A stretch of DNA of 26,644 nucleotides from CAZZBK01 sp964652155 (GTDB taxonomy: Bacteria; Planctomycetota; Planctomycetia; Pirellulales; PNKZ01). Location of the stretch: contig CAZZBK010000083.1 in NCBI GenBank assembly GCA_964652155.1, positions 1 to 26,644 on the forward strand, given 5' to 3'. The notes below the pieces were generated by a model. The model searched no databases and was not told the origin of the DNA. It saw only the letters and a program-made list of their open reading frames with translations. A program made the translations under genes and the position numbers. Positions 16,141-22,688 of the stretch are shown here, piece by piece. The first letter of the stretch is position 1. Every line of letters begins with the position of its first letter.

Positions 16141-17412
16141 CTAGGTTACGCTCTTGGGGGTCGCCGTGGGGAGCGTGCTCGGCGGGGCAGGAACGACCGG
16201 CGTCTTCGGGTCGCTCGACAGGCAACGGTCGATATTGCGCACCGCCTGCCGCAAACGATTCTCGTTCTCGACCAGCGCCATGCGCAAGTAACCTTCACCC
16301 GCCGGGCCAAAACCGGTGCCGGGACTCACGGCCACGTTCGCCTCTTCCAAGAGCTTCATCGCGAAGTCGAGCGTGTTCATTCGCTGACGCCACTCGTCGG
16401 GCACCTGCGCCCAGACGAACATGCCAGCGCGCGGCGGCGTGAGCTTCCAACCCAGCCGACGCAAGCCGTCAACCAGCACGTCGCGGCGCCCCTGATACAC
16501 GGCCGCCTGCGCCTCGACCGCCGCCTCGGTGTGCCGCAGGGCGACAATCGCCGCGATCTGCACCGCCTGGAACATGCCGTAGTCGTAATACGCCTTGATC
16601 GTGGCCAACGCCCGAACCATTTCCTGATTGCCACAGCAAAAGCCGACGCGCCAGCCGGCCATGTTGTAGCCTTTGCTCATCGTCGTGAACTCGACCCCCA
16701 CGTCGCGCGCGCCGGGGGCGGCCAAAAAACTCGGCGGCTGGTAACCATCAAACGCCACGTCGTTGTACGCCGCGTCGCTGATCACCGCAAAACCATACTT
16801 CTTGGCCAGCTTGACGATCTCGACAAAAAACTCGGGCTCGACCGTCACCGTCGACGGATTGTGCGGATAGTTGACGATCAGCAGCTTGGGCTTGGGGTGC
16901 AAGTTCTCGCAGGTGAACGCGATGTTCGAGAGATACTTTTCCTGATCGGCCACTTCGAGCGTGATGCAGTTGCCACCCGCCAGCGCGACCGCGAACACAT
17001 GCACCGGAAAATATGGCGCCGGTGAAATGGCCGTGTCGCCCGGCCCCATCAACGCCAAACACAAATGACTAAAACCCTCCTTCGAGCCGATCGTCGCGAC
17101 AATCTCGCGCTCGGGGTCGAGCCGCACGCCGTACTTGCGGAAGTACTTGCTCGCCACCTCGCGCCGCAAGTTGAGCAACCCCTGGGCCTGACTGTAGCCA
17201 TGATTGCGTGGGTCGCGCGCGGCCTCGACCAGCTTCTCGATCACCAGCTCGTTCGGCGGCTCGGCCGGGTTCCCCATCCCCAGATCGATCACGTCGTCAC
17301 CCGAGCGACGCTTCTGGTAGAGCATCGCGTTGATCCGCCCGAACAAGTACGGAGGGAGCCGCTGCATGCGGGGAGAAAATTCGATTTTGAAAGGGTCGCT
17401 CGTGCCGCTCAT
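16141..17412 (-). CDS. Class I/II PLP aminotransferase, alanine-transaminase (AlaC) type
   Basis: A 423-residue cytoplasmic fold-type I PLP enzyme, near the 412 residues of E. coli AlaC. The Schiff-base lysine is K247 (TMSKGYNMAGWR); PLP-binding D213 and Y216 are in ISDAAYNDV. The substrate-binding pattern NYPHNPS is at 181-187, and the N-terminal FGRINAMLYQKR and DLGMGNP motifs are typical of the AlaC/YfdZ group, which interconverts alanine and 2-oxoglutarate with pyruvate and glutamate. A related specificity, such as methionine or LL-diaminopimelate, cannot be excluded. I chose the ATG preceded by AGGCG; the frame extends to 17475 with a second ATG at 17430, but these residues are Arg-rich and lack a ribosome site. 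The last ~20 residues (Pro/Thr-rich) look unstructured. Confidence 0.86.
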   Translation of the reverse strand: MSGTSDPFKIEFSPRMQRLPPYLFGRINAMLYQKRRSGDDVIDLGMGNPAEPPNELVIEKLVEAARDPRNHGYSQAQGLLNLRREVASKYFRKYGVRLDPEREIVATIGSKEGFSHLCLALMGPGDTAISPAPYFPVHVFAVALAGGNCITLEVADQEKYLSNIAFTCENLHPKPKLLIVNYPHNPSTVTVEPEFFVEIVKLAKKYGFAVISDAAYNDVAFDGYQPPSFLAAPGARDVGVEFTTMSKGYNMAGWRVGFCCGNQEMVRALATIKAYYDYGMFQAVQIAAIVALRHTEAAVEAQAAVYQGRRDVLVDGLRRLGWKLTPPRAGMFVWAQVPDEWRQRMNTLDFAMKLLEEANVAVSPGTGFGPAGEGYLRMALVENENRLRQAVRNIDRCLSSDPKTPVVPAPPSTLPTATPKSVT

Positions 17413-17767
17413 GGGTCGCCTGGTATCCATCGATGGACGAAAGGGAAATCGCCGCGCAATCCCGCCGGACCGCAACTCGAAGAGAGCCGCGCCGTGGCCA
17501 AAGGTTCACGCAGCGTATAATTTACCCGGCGACCGCATCGAGGGGAACGGGAATCTAGCTACCCCGGCAGCGATAAACTAGGGTTAATCGCCAAGCGGGC
17601 CATCTCGCCTGGGCACCCCGCAGTCGTACCTGGAAACACGTCAAGTATTACGTGTGAGCATCTTCAAAGTTGGTCAATCATAGGATCTGGCATCACGGGC
17701 ATCATTCAGCGGGTGGCTGGCGGTTTGCGTCTGCAAACCCCGGCTCACTTCGAGGCGGTGTCACATG
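17413..17767. other. Intergenic region between aminotransferase and HicA-like gene
   Basis: About 355 bases without a gene. Its right part (from 17711) is the palindromic repeat described separately. A TATAAT at 17516-17521 reads rightward, but no rightward gene follows it. No tRNA-like or other conserved structure is evident in 17413-17700. The leftward aminotransferase promoter presumably lies here but could not be located. Confidence 0.6.
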
Positions 17768-17825
17768 TCACTCGCCGGGGTTTGCTTCGCAAACCGCCAG
17801 CCACCCACAACGGTGACGCTCACAC
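17711..17825. repeat. Nested palindromic repeat element, copy A (full)
   Basis: The outer arms are perfect 18-bp inverted repeats: gggtggctggcggtttgc at 17711-17728 and its complement at 17789-17806. The inner arms are 11-bp: gcaaaccccgg at 17733-17743 and its complement at 17775-17785. They enclose a 31-base centre. Because ggtttgc and gcaaacc alternate four times, the element can fold as one long hairpin or as two small ones. Bases 17738-17825 match 22481-22394 in the opposite orientation at 87 of 88 positions, so this is a dispersed REP/MITE-like element rather than chance. It contains no ORF of its own. It overlaps the 3' end of the HicA-like gene. Confidence 0.85.
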
Positions 17826-18079
17826 AAGTATAACCCCTGACTGAAAAAGTCATCGTCCGTCACGCCGTCTTCCGGTTGCAAGCGAAACTTCTTCCGCGCT
17901 CCCTTCACGTAACATGGCAGCACGTCACGCTCGTTGGGAATGGGATAGGAGAATCTGCCGTCCGGAAATTGCTTCCAGAACTTGATGTGGCTCCCCTTGC
18001 CGGCCGACTCGTCGGCTACGGCACCATAATGCCTCAGAATCCGCTTCAACTCGTTCAGCGTCACCCGATGCTTGCCCAT
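17768..18079 (-). CDS. HicA-like mRNA interferase toxin with repeat-derived C-terminus
   Basis: A 103-residue protein. Residues ~7-80 resemble HicA, a small double-stranded-RNA-binding-fold toxin that cleaves mRNA: an N-terminal helix (VTLNELKRILRHYG), then GKGSHIKFWK with the probable catalytic H31, then SYPIPNERDVLPCYVKGARKKFRL. HicA proteins are usually 60-80 residues and would end near DDDFF (75-79). Here the reading frame continues, and codons 86-103 plus the stop lie inside palindromic repeat copy A, giving a Cys/Arg-rich tail (CERHRCGWLAVC). The tail therefore probably came from repeat insertion or fusion. The ATG lies 2 bases after the HicB-like stop. Assignment is by pattern only; toxicity is inferred from the partner and the motif. 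Confidence 0.62.
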   Translation of the reverse strand: MGKHRVTLNELKRILRHYGAVADESAGKGSHIKFWKQFPDGRFSYPIPNERDVLPCYVKGARKKFRLQPEDGVTDDDFFSQGLYLCERHRCGWLAVCEANPGE

Positions 18080-18081
18080 CG

Positions 18082-18444
18082 TCAACTCGAGGCCACCGCG
18101 CGTGCGTCTGAATTGATGCTGTCCTCGCCATACTCTCGCGCCTCGGATAACTCCAGTTGCACGCCATCGACCGTCATGCTTAACTCGTCGCTCGCGATGG
18201 CGGCGGTGTCTTGGCCCGACACAAACATCTCGAAAACATCGCTGTCAGCCGGTGTGAACAGATTCCGCAAGTTACCGGACTGCATCGACTCATTAAGTTG
18301 AATGCGCACAGTCTGAGCCAGACGATGAATCGCCTGTTGCTGATCGACTCCATGCCCGCACAGGTCAAACTCCAAACAATGCGAGACCCATTGACCATCG
18401 CAACGGTAGAAGACAATGCGCAGTGGAATGCGGAACGCTTTCAT
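18082..18444 (-). CDS. HicB-like antitoxin
   Basis: A 120-residue protein whose first ~55 residues fit the HicB partial-RNase-H fold: FRIPLRIVFYRCDGQWVSHCLEFDLCGHGVDQQQAIHRLAQTV has the usual strand, DGxWVxxC, strand, GxG, then helix order. The C-terminal ~60 residues are acidic and variable, with no clear ribbon-helix-helix or HTH DNA-binding domain. Its stop is 2 bases before the HicA-like ATG, so the pair is co-transcribed and probably coupled, with the antitoxin first; the more common order is hicA then hicB. The ATG follows AGGGTG. A promoter-like sequence lies just upstream. HicB proteins neutralise HicA by direct binding. Confidence 0.62.
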   Translation of the reverse strand: MKAFRIPLRIVFYRCDGQWVSHCLEFDLCGHGVDQQQAIHRLAQTVRIQLNESMQSGNLRNLFTPADSDVFEMFVSGQDTAAIASDELSMTVDGVQLELSEAREYGEDSINSDARAVASS

Positions 18445-18482
18445 GTCGCACCCTGAGACGGGATCTGGTACTCGGTGTCATT

Positions 18483-18511
18483 ATTCTACTCAGCATGGCG
18501 AATAACACCAA
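18483..18511 (-). promoter_or_regulatory. Promoter candidate for the HicB/HicA-like pair
   Basis: Reading leftward, TTGGTG (18511-18506) and TAGAAT (18488-18483, 5/6 match) have a 17-base spacer. The expected transcript start is ~32 bases before the HicB ATG and leaves its AGGGTG ribosome site intact. GAGTA occurs twice within 21 bases around the -10 and could be part of an operator. Confidence 0.45.
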
Positions 18512-18517
18512 ATCGAT

Positions 18518-19210
18518 TCAGCTCGGCCGAGGGTCATTCGCCCCTGGCAGCAAATCGCAGTACATGAAACGCTCGTCGCGCAAGACCCGTTCGCCGCGGC
18601 GACACTCGACGCGCCGCGAGAAAATTGGCCCAGCGGAGACGAACGTATGAAACTCGCCCTGTTCGCCGCAAGGATCAACGCTCGTGGGCAACTCGGCGAG
18701 CAACGCGCGGTCGTAGCTCCGCCCGGCAAACGAGCCATCGAGCTGCGTGGTGTCGACGCAGCACAGCGTGGCCGCGAAGCCTAGGTCGACGAACCGCTCG
18801 GCAAGTTCCGCCGTGGGTTGCTCCCAAAGCGGGAACACTCCGCGCAAGCCATGCTGAAACAGTCGCTCCTCGCGGTAACGACGCACATCGGTCAGGAACA
18901 AATCGCCGCAGATGACCGCCGTCACACCCGACGATTGATGCCGCCCCAGGCACGCGATCATCTGCCGCTCGTATTCGTTGTTCGTGCAGACTTGCGGAAT
19001 GGCAACTTGTTCGAGCGGGTAGCCGAGCGCCGCGGCCTGTTGCTCCAGGAGCGAGACTCGCACGCCGTGCATACTGATCCGGTCGTAGCCGGCGGTCACG
19101 GTGGTGACGAGCGCGACGATCTCATAATCGTGCCGCACGTCATGTAGCGCGAGCGCACAATCCTTCCCGCCGCTCCACAGCACCACCGCTCGTTCACGCA
19201 TCGCACGCAT
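18518..19210 (-). CDS. DUF71 / diphthine-ammonia ligase-like ATP-binding protein
   Basis: A 230-residue member of the adenine nucleotide alpha-hydrolase (N-type ATP pyrophosphatase) superfamily. The PP-loop SGGKDCALAL is at 13-22. The C-terminal family signature DPCGEQGEFHTFVSAGPIF matches the DUF71/Dph6 group, in which eukaryotic members amidate diphthine on elongation factor 2. Bacteria lack diphthamide, so the bacterial role is unknown and probably involves adenylating and amidating some other acid. The start is uncertain: ATG at 19210 sits two bases from GAGAGG, and ATG at 19201 sits eleven bases from it and begins directly at MRERAVVLWSGGKDC. The longer frame to 19303 overlaps the methyltransferase gene. 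The methyltransferase is upstream in the same direction after 32 bases. Confidence 0.8.
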   Translation of the reverse strand: MRAMRERAVVLWSGGKDCALALHDVRHDYEIVALVTTVTAGYDRISMHGVRVSLLEQQAAALGYPLEQVAIPQVCTNNEYERQMIACLGRHQSSGVTAVICGDLFLTDVRRYREERLFQHGLRGVFPLWEQPTAELAERFVDLGFAATLCCVDTTQLDGSFAGRSYDRALLAELPTSVDPCGEQGEFHTFVSAGPIFSRRVECRRGERVLRDERFMYCDLLPGANDPRPS

Positions 19211-19242
19211 GTCCTCTCGCGGATTTGACACGGTCGCCCGAC

Positions 19243-19953
19243 CTACTTCTTGGCCGGTGGTTGCCAGTCGTCGTCGCGCGCGAAAAACATCAGGTGCTGC
19301 CACGGTAGACCGTCGAACTGCGAGGACAACTTAAATCCGTTGGCCGGAAACTCCTTCATGATCTGCGCCTTGCTCATCTTGTGCAGCAGCTTGATCGGCA
19401 CCGACTCGTCTTCGAGCCGAAACTCGACGAGCGCCACGCGACCCGTGGGCTTGAGCGCCTTGCGCATCGCGCGGAGCATGTGCTCGGGATGAGAAAATTC
19501 GTGGTACACGTCGACGCACAAGATCAGATCGACGCTGCCGTCGGGCAATTTCGGATCGATCACCGTGCCGTGCACGGGTTTGATCTGCGGCAGCTTGGCC
19601 TTCTGCGCGGCTTGCCTGAGCAGCGTGAGCATCTCGCTTTGAATGTCGACGGCCAGCACCTGGCCTGTCTCGCCGGTCAGCTTGGCCAGTTGCAGGGTGT
19701 AGAACCCGTTGCCGCAGCCCATGTCGCAGATGACCTGCCCGGGCTGGACCTTGAGCTGCTCAAGCATCGTGCGGCAGTCCTCTTCGCGGTCGCGCTCTTC
19801 GCGCGTGAGCCACGGTGCGCCGAGGTAGTGCATGGTCTGCGCGATCTCGCGTCCCATGTAATGCTTGAGCGCCGGCGCGCCAGTTTGCGCTGCGAGCGGC
19901 GATGTCAGCACGAACAACAAAGCCGTGATCGAGAGTAATCGTGTGAAAGACAT
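19243..19953 (-). CDS. SAM-dependent methyltransferase with a signal peptide
   Basis: A 236-residue class I methyltransferase. Motif I is D77-M-G-C-G-N-G-F, followed by LAVDIQSEML and VDLILCVDVYHEFSHPEHMLRAMRKALKP, so the core fold looks intact. The N-terminus (SFTRLLSITALLFVLTSPLAAQ) is a convincing Sec signal peptide. That is odd, because SAM is a cytoplasmic cofactor. The C-terminal segment (AQIMKEFPANGFKLSSQFDGLPWQHLMFF) resembles the end of arsenite/ubiquinone-type methyltransferases. The substrate is unknown. I used the ATG directly before the signal peptide; an ATG at 19989 would add 12 residues. The long frame further upstream runs inside lpxK and is not real. Confidence 0.8.
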   Translation of the reverse strand: MSFTRLLSITALLFVLTSPLAAQTGAPALKHYMGREIAQTMHYLGAPWLTREERDREEDCRTMLEQLKVQPGQVICDMGCGNGFYTLQLAKLTGETGQVLAVDIQSEMLTLLRQAAQKAKLPQIKPVHGTVIDPKLPDGSVDLILCVDVYHEFSHPEHMLRAMRKALKPTGRVALVEFRLEDESVPIKLLHKMSKAQIMKEFPANGFKLSSQFDGLPWQHLMFFARDDDWQPPAKK

Positions 19954-20035
19954 GGCAGTGGCGGACCCAAAAATATCAGGGTGAAGCATGATATTGATTC
20001 TACACGTTGCGATGGGGGTCAGCGAGCACGCTTGC

Positions 20036-21112
20036 TCACTCATCAGCAAGCGGATCTTCGAGCGGCTTGAGCTGGGCGAGCAAGGCTTCGAACGCAGCTT
20101 GCCCGGCGAGAAATTCACTGCCGATAACCAGCGCCCGCAGAGGCGTCTGCCCGAGCCGGTCGAGACCAATCTTGACGAGGTCCTTGTGGGTGCAGACGAC
20201 CGCCTCGGCGCGAGCGGCAACCGACCACGCGATGAGTTGCTCGATATCGGCGCGACCGTAGTGATAATGATCGGGGAACGCGCGCCAAGCCACGACGTCG
20301 AGTCCAAGTTGCTCGAGCGTGTGGCGAAAGCCGGCCGGGTTACCAAGTCCGCAGAAGGCGGCCACGCGGCGTGACGCATGAGCCGCGACCGGCTCGCGAT
20401 CGCCCGAACTGCTAAGCCATTCGCGCGGGGCATGACGCGCCTCGACCCACGCGGCTTGCGGAGCAAGTTGCGCAACCCACTCACGTAGGCGCGTCCGCTT
20501 AACCTCGTCGAGCATGTCTGCTCGCGAGAGGACGACAACCTGCGCCCGGGCAAGCGAGTCGATCGGCTCGCGAAGCAGTCCGCGCGGAAAGACATGCCCG
20601 TGACCGAACGGCTCCAGGGCGTCGAGCAGCACGATGTCCAAATCACGGGCGAGTCGACGATGTTGAAAGCCGTCGTCGAGCACGATCACCTGGCTGGCCA
20701 ACTCGTCGATGGCCGTGCGCGCGGCGCTGACCCGATCGGGATTTTGCAGGTGCGGCACGTCGACGAGCCGTTGTTCAAGTTCCAACGCCTCGTCATTGCG
20801 GCCGCCGCGCTGCGCGCCGTAGCCCCGGCTGACGATCGCCACGCGAACATCACGCGCGCGAAACCAGCGGCAAATCCACTCGACGAGCGGCGTCTTGCCG
20901 GTACCGCCGAGGGTCAAGTTGCCGACGCTCACGACCGGCGCGGCCACGCGCTCGACGCCGAGTTGCCGATCGAACTGGCGATTGCGCCAGCGCACGACCA
21001 GCGTGTAAGGGCACTCGGCTAGCCGCAGTAGTCCACGAGCGAGGCTCGGCAGCAGGCCTCGCGCGCGGCCACTCACCACATGACGAAACTCGGCTTCGCG
21101 ATCGTAAAGCAC
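20036..21112 (-). CDS. lpxK: Tetraacyldisaccharide 4'-kinase (lipid A synthesis)
   Basis: A 358-residue LpxK, near the ~330 of E. coli. It phosphorylates the 4' position of the tetraacyldisaccharide precursor, the sixth step of the lipid A pathway, at the inner membrane's cytoplasmic face. The Walker A loop is GNLTLGGTGKTP (64-75). The LpxK signature VLDDGFQHRRL includes D146, D147, Q150 and H151. The N-terminal SGRARGLLPSLARGLLRLAECPYTLVVRWRN is the amphipathic membrane-associating region. FPRGLLREP and AFCGLGNPAGF are further family motifs. The start is GTG (codon at 21112), preceded by GAGGCGAG; an in-frame stop lies ten codons upstream, so it cannot be much longer. It indicates an outer membrane with lipid A. 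Confidence 0.93.
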   Translation of the reverse strand: MLYDREAEFRHVVSGRARGLLPSLARGLLRLAECPYTLVVRWRNRQFDRQLGVERVAAPVVSVGNLTLGGTGKTPLVEWICRWFRARDVRVAIVSRGYGAQRGGRNDEALELEQRLVDVPHLQNPDRVSAARTAIDELASQVIVLDDGFQHRRLARDLDIVLLDALEPFGHGHVFPRGLLREPIDSLARAQVVVLSRADMLDEVKRTRLREWVAQLAPQAAWVEARHAPREWLSSSGDREPVAAHASRRVAAFCGLGNPAGFRHTLEQLGLDVVAWRAFPDHYHYGRADIEQLIAWSVAARAEAVVCTHKDLVKIGLDRLGQTPLRALVIGSEFLAGQAAFEALLAQLKPLEDPLADE

Positions 21113-21149
21113 AAAGCGCTCGCCTCGCTCGATGTCGACTTACTCTCCC

Positions 21150-21180
<31 letters not shown>

Positions 21181-21186
21181 CTCCCT

Positions 21187-22281
21187 CTACAGCCGCTTGC
21201 AGATCGCGTCGGCCATCTCGCGTGTTCCCACGGCGGTCGGGTCGTTGCGGTCGGCCTTCAAGTCGTAGGTGACATACTTGCCTTCGGCAATCACGTCGGC
21301 CACGGCCTTCTCCAAACGCTGCGAGGCTTGCAATTCGCCCATGTGCTTGAGCATCAGCATGCCCGAGAGAATCAGCGCGGTCGGGTTGACCTTGTTCTGA
21401 CCTTTGTACTTGGGCGCGCTGCCGTGCGTGGCTTCGAACACGGCCCCTTCAGGCCCGATGTTCGCGCCGGGGGCAACGCCCAAGCCGCCGACCAAACCGG
21501 CCGCCAGATCGCTGAGCACGTCGCCGTAGAGGTTCGGCAACACGAGCACGTCGTACAATTCAGGCTTCTGCACGAGTTGCATGCACATGTTGTCGACAAT
21601 GCGGTCTTCGAACTCGATCTGTGGGTAGCTCTTGGCCACGTTGCGGGCAACTTCGAGCCACAGGCCATCGCTGAACTTCATGATGTTGGCCTTGTGGACG
21701 GCCGTGACCTTCTTGCGTCCCTCGGCGACGGCGTAATCGAAGGCGTACTTGAAGATCCGCTCGCTGCCGCTGACCGAGATGGGCTTAATGCTCACACCGG
21801 TCTCGTCGAGCCCGGTCTTGATCTTGCCCGTCTTGCTGTTGGCGTTGATCCACTTGATGAGGTCGGCGGTCTCGGGCTTACCGCGTTCAAATTCGGTGCC
21901 GGCGTACAGGTCCTCGGTGTTCTCGCGAACAATCACCAGATCGACGGGCAGATCCATGAAGTAGGAGCGGACGCCCTTGTAGATCTTGCACGGACGCAAG
22001 CAGGCGTAGAGACCAAAGGCCTGCCGCAGATACACGTTGATGCTGCGAAAGCCGGTGCCGACGGGGGTTGTGATCGGCGCCTTCAGAGCGCACTTGGTGC
22101 GCTTGATGCTCTCGAGCACGCTGTCGGGGAGCGGCGTGCCGGTGCGGGCCATGACATCCACGCCCGCCTCTTGAACGTCCCAGTTGATCTTCACGCCGGT
22201 GGCATCGACGCAGCGACGCGCGGCCTCGGCCAACTCAGGTCCCGTACCGTCCCCCGTGATCAGCGTAACTTCATACGCCAT
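21187..22281 (-). CDS. Isocitrate dehydrogenase (isocitrate/isopropylmalate family)
   Basis: A 364-residue beta-decarboxylating dehydrogenase that oxidises isocitrate to 2-oxoglutarate in the TCA cycle. The substrate loop RSINVYLRQAFGLYACLRP (79-97) is the isocitrate-type sequence, unlike that of isopropylmalate dehydrogenase. RENTEDLYAG (119-128, Y126) and catalytic K197 in HKANIMK are present, as are metal aspartates D254 and D258 in NLYGDVLSDLAAG and a conserved D230. Coenzyme determinants are mixed: THGSAPKYKGQNKVNP has K291-Y292 and V298, which in E. coli Icd favour NADP, but the equivalent of its R395 is absent. The ATG start follows GGAG. Length and loop type fit short NAD-type IDH, so cofactor use is open. 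Confidence 0.88.
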   Translation of the reverse strand: MAYEVTLITGDGTGPELAEAARRCVDATGVKINWDVQEAGVDVMARTGTPLPDSVLESIKRTKCALKAPITTPVGTGFRSINVYLRQAFGLYACLRPCKIYKGVRSYFMDLPVDLVIVRENTEDLYAGTEFERGKPETADLIKWINANSKTGKIKTGLDETGVSIKPISVSGSERIFKYAFDYAVAEGRKKVTAVHKANIMKFSDGLWLEVARNVAKSYPQIEFEDRIVDNMCMQLVQKPELYDVLVLPNLYGDVLSDLAAGLVGGLGVAPGANIGPEGAVFEATHGSAPKYKGQNKVNPTALILSGMLMLKHMGELQASQRLEKAVADVIAEGKYVTYDLKADRNDPTAVGTREMADAICKRL

Positions 22282-22393
22282 GATGAACTACTCCACAAAG
22301 TCTTGTCATATCAATGGTTGAGAATGGGCCATAAGGTAGCACACCTCGCGGCGCTACGCCAGGGGTTGGCCGTGATCGCGTGAGCCGCCGGGA

Positions 22394-22481
22394 GTGTGAG
22401 CGTCACCGTTGTGGGTGGCTGGTGGTTTGCGAAGCAAACCCCGGCGAGTGACATGTGACACCGCCTCGAAGTGAGCCGGGG
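22394..22481. repeat. Nested palindromic repeat, copy B (truncated)
   Basis: This 88-bp stretch equals the reverse complement of 17738-17825 with one mismatch (t at 22423 where copy A implies c). It keeps one outer arm (gggtggctggtggtttgc), the adjacent gcaaaccccgg arm, and the central segment. Similarity stops after gtgagccgggg, so the second outer arm is missing. It is therefore a truncated or rearranged copy of the same element. Confidence 0.85.
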
Positions 22482-22546
22482 GCGTTCCGATGAAGGACTG
22501 CATGAGACTTTCAAGGGGCTCATTTCATTTTGCGAAGCTGAATTCA

Positions 22547-22624
22547 GGGTGCCATGCCCACGGCTCGGCGTGGGCATGTTGAGCTCAATAAACTCATGCC
22601 CACGCGGACGTGGGCATGGCACCC
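22547..22624. repeat. Second nested palindrome (CATGCCCAC type)
   Basis: The outer arms are perfect 15-bp inverted repeats: gggtgccatgcccac at 22547-22561 and its complement at 22610-22624. The inner arms are gtgggcatg at 22570-22578 and its complement at 22595-22603, with a 16-base centre containing TGAGCTCA. catgcccac and gtgggcatg alternate four times, so the sequence can fold as one long hairpin or two adjacent ones, as in copy A but with unrelated sequence. It lies 65 bases beyond the M16 stop and could also shape that transcript's 3' end. Confidence 0.85.
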
Positions 22625-22688
22625 AAACCGGAATGTCCTGCTCTCGAATAGGCAAGTTGAACGAAGGACTTTGGACGTCGGCCGGGAC

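Larger units (their letters stand above)
22282..22688. other. Repeat-rich intergenic region between M16 and isocitrate dehydrogenase genes
   Basis: About 407 bases without a gene, holding a truncated copy of the 88-bp repeat and a second nested palindrome, described separately. The remainder (22282-22393, 22482-22546 and 22625-22688) shows no ORF with family signatures. The leftward dehydrogenase promoter must lie here, but no convincing -35/-10 pair was found. Confidence 0.65.

Noticed and set aside
17516..17521. TATAAT reading rightward as a promoter
   Set aside because: No rightward gene follows for several kilobases, so there is nothing for it to drive; no -35 was found.
17711..17825. 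CRISPR-like repeat array
   Set aside because: The repeats are inverted arms of one palindrome, not regularly spaced direct repeats with variable spacers.
19990..20646. N-terminal extension of the methyltransferase frame across lpxK
   Set aside because: It overlaps a confident lpxK gene in another frame and is Ser/Arg-rich noise; the signal peptide start at 19953 explains the protein.
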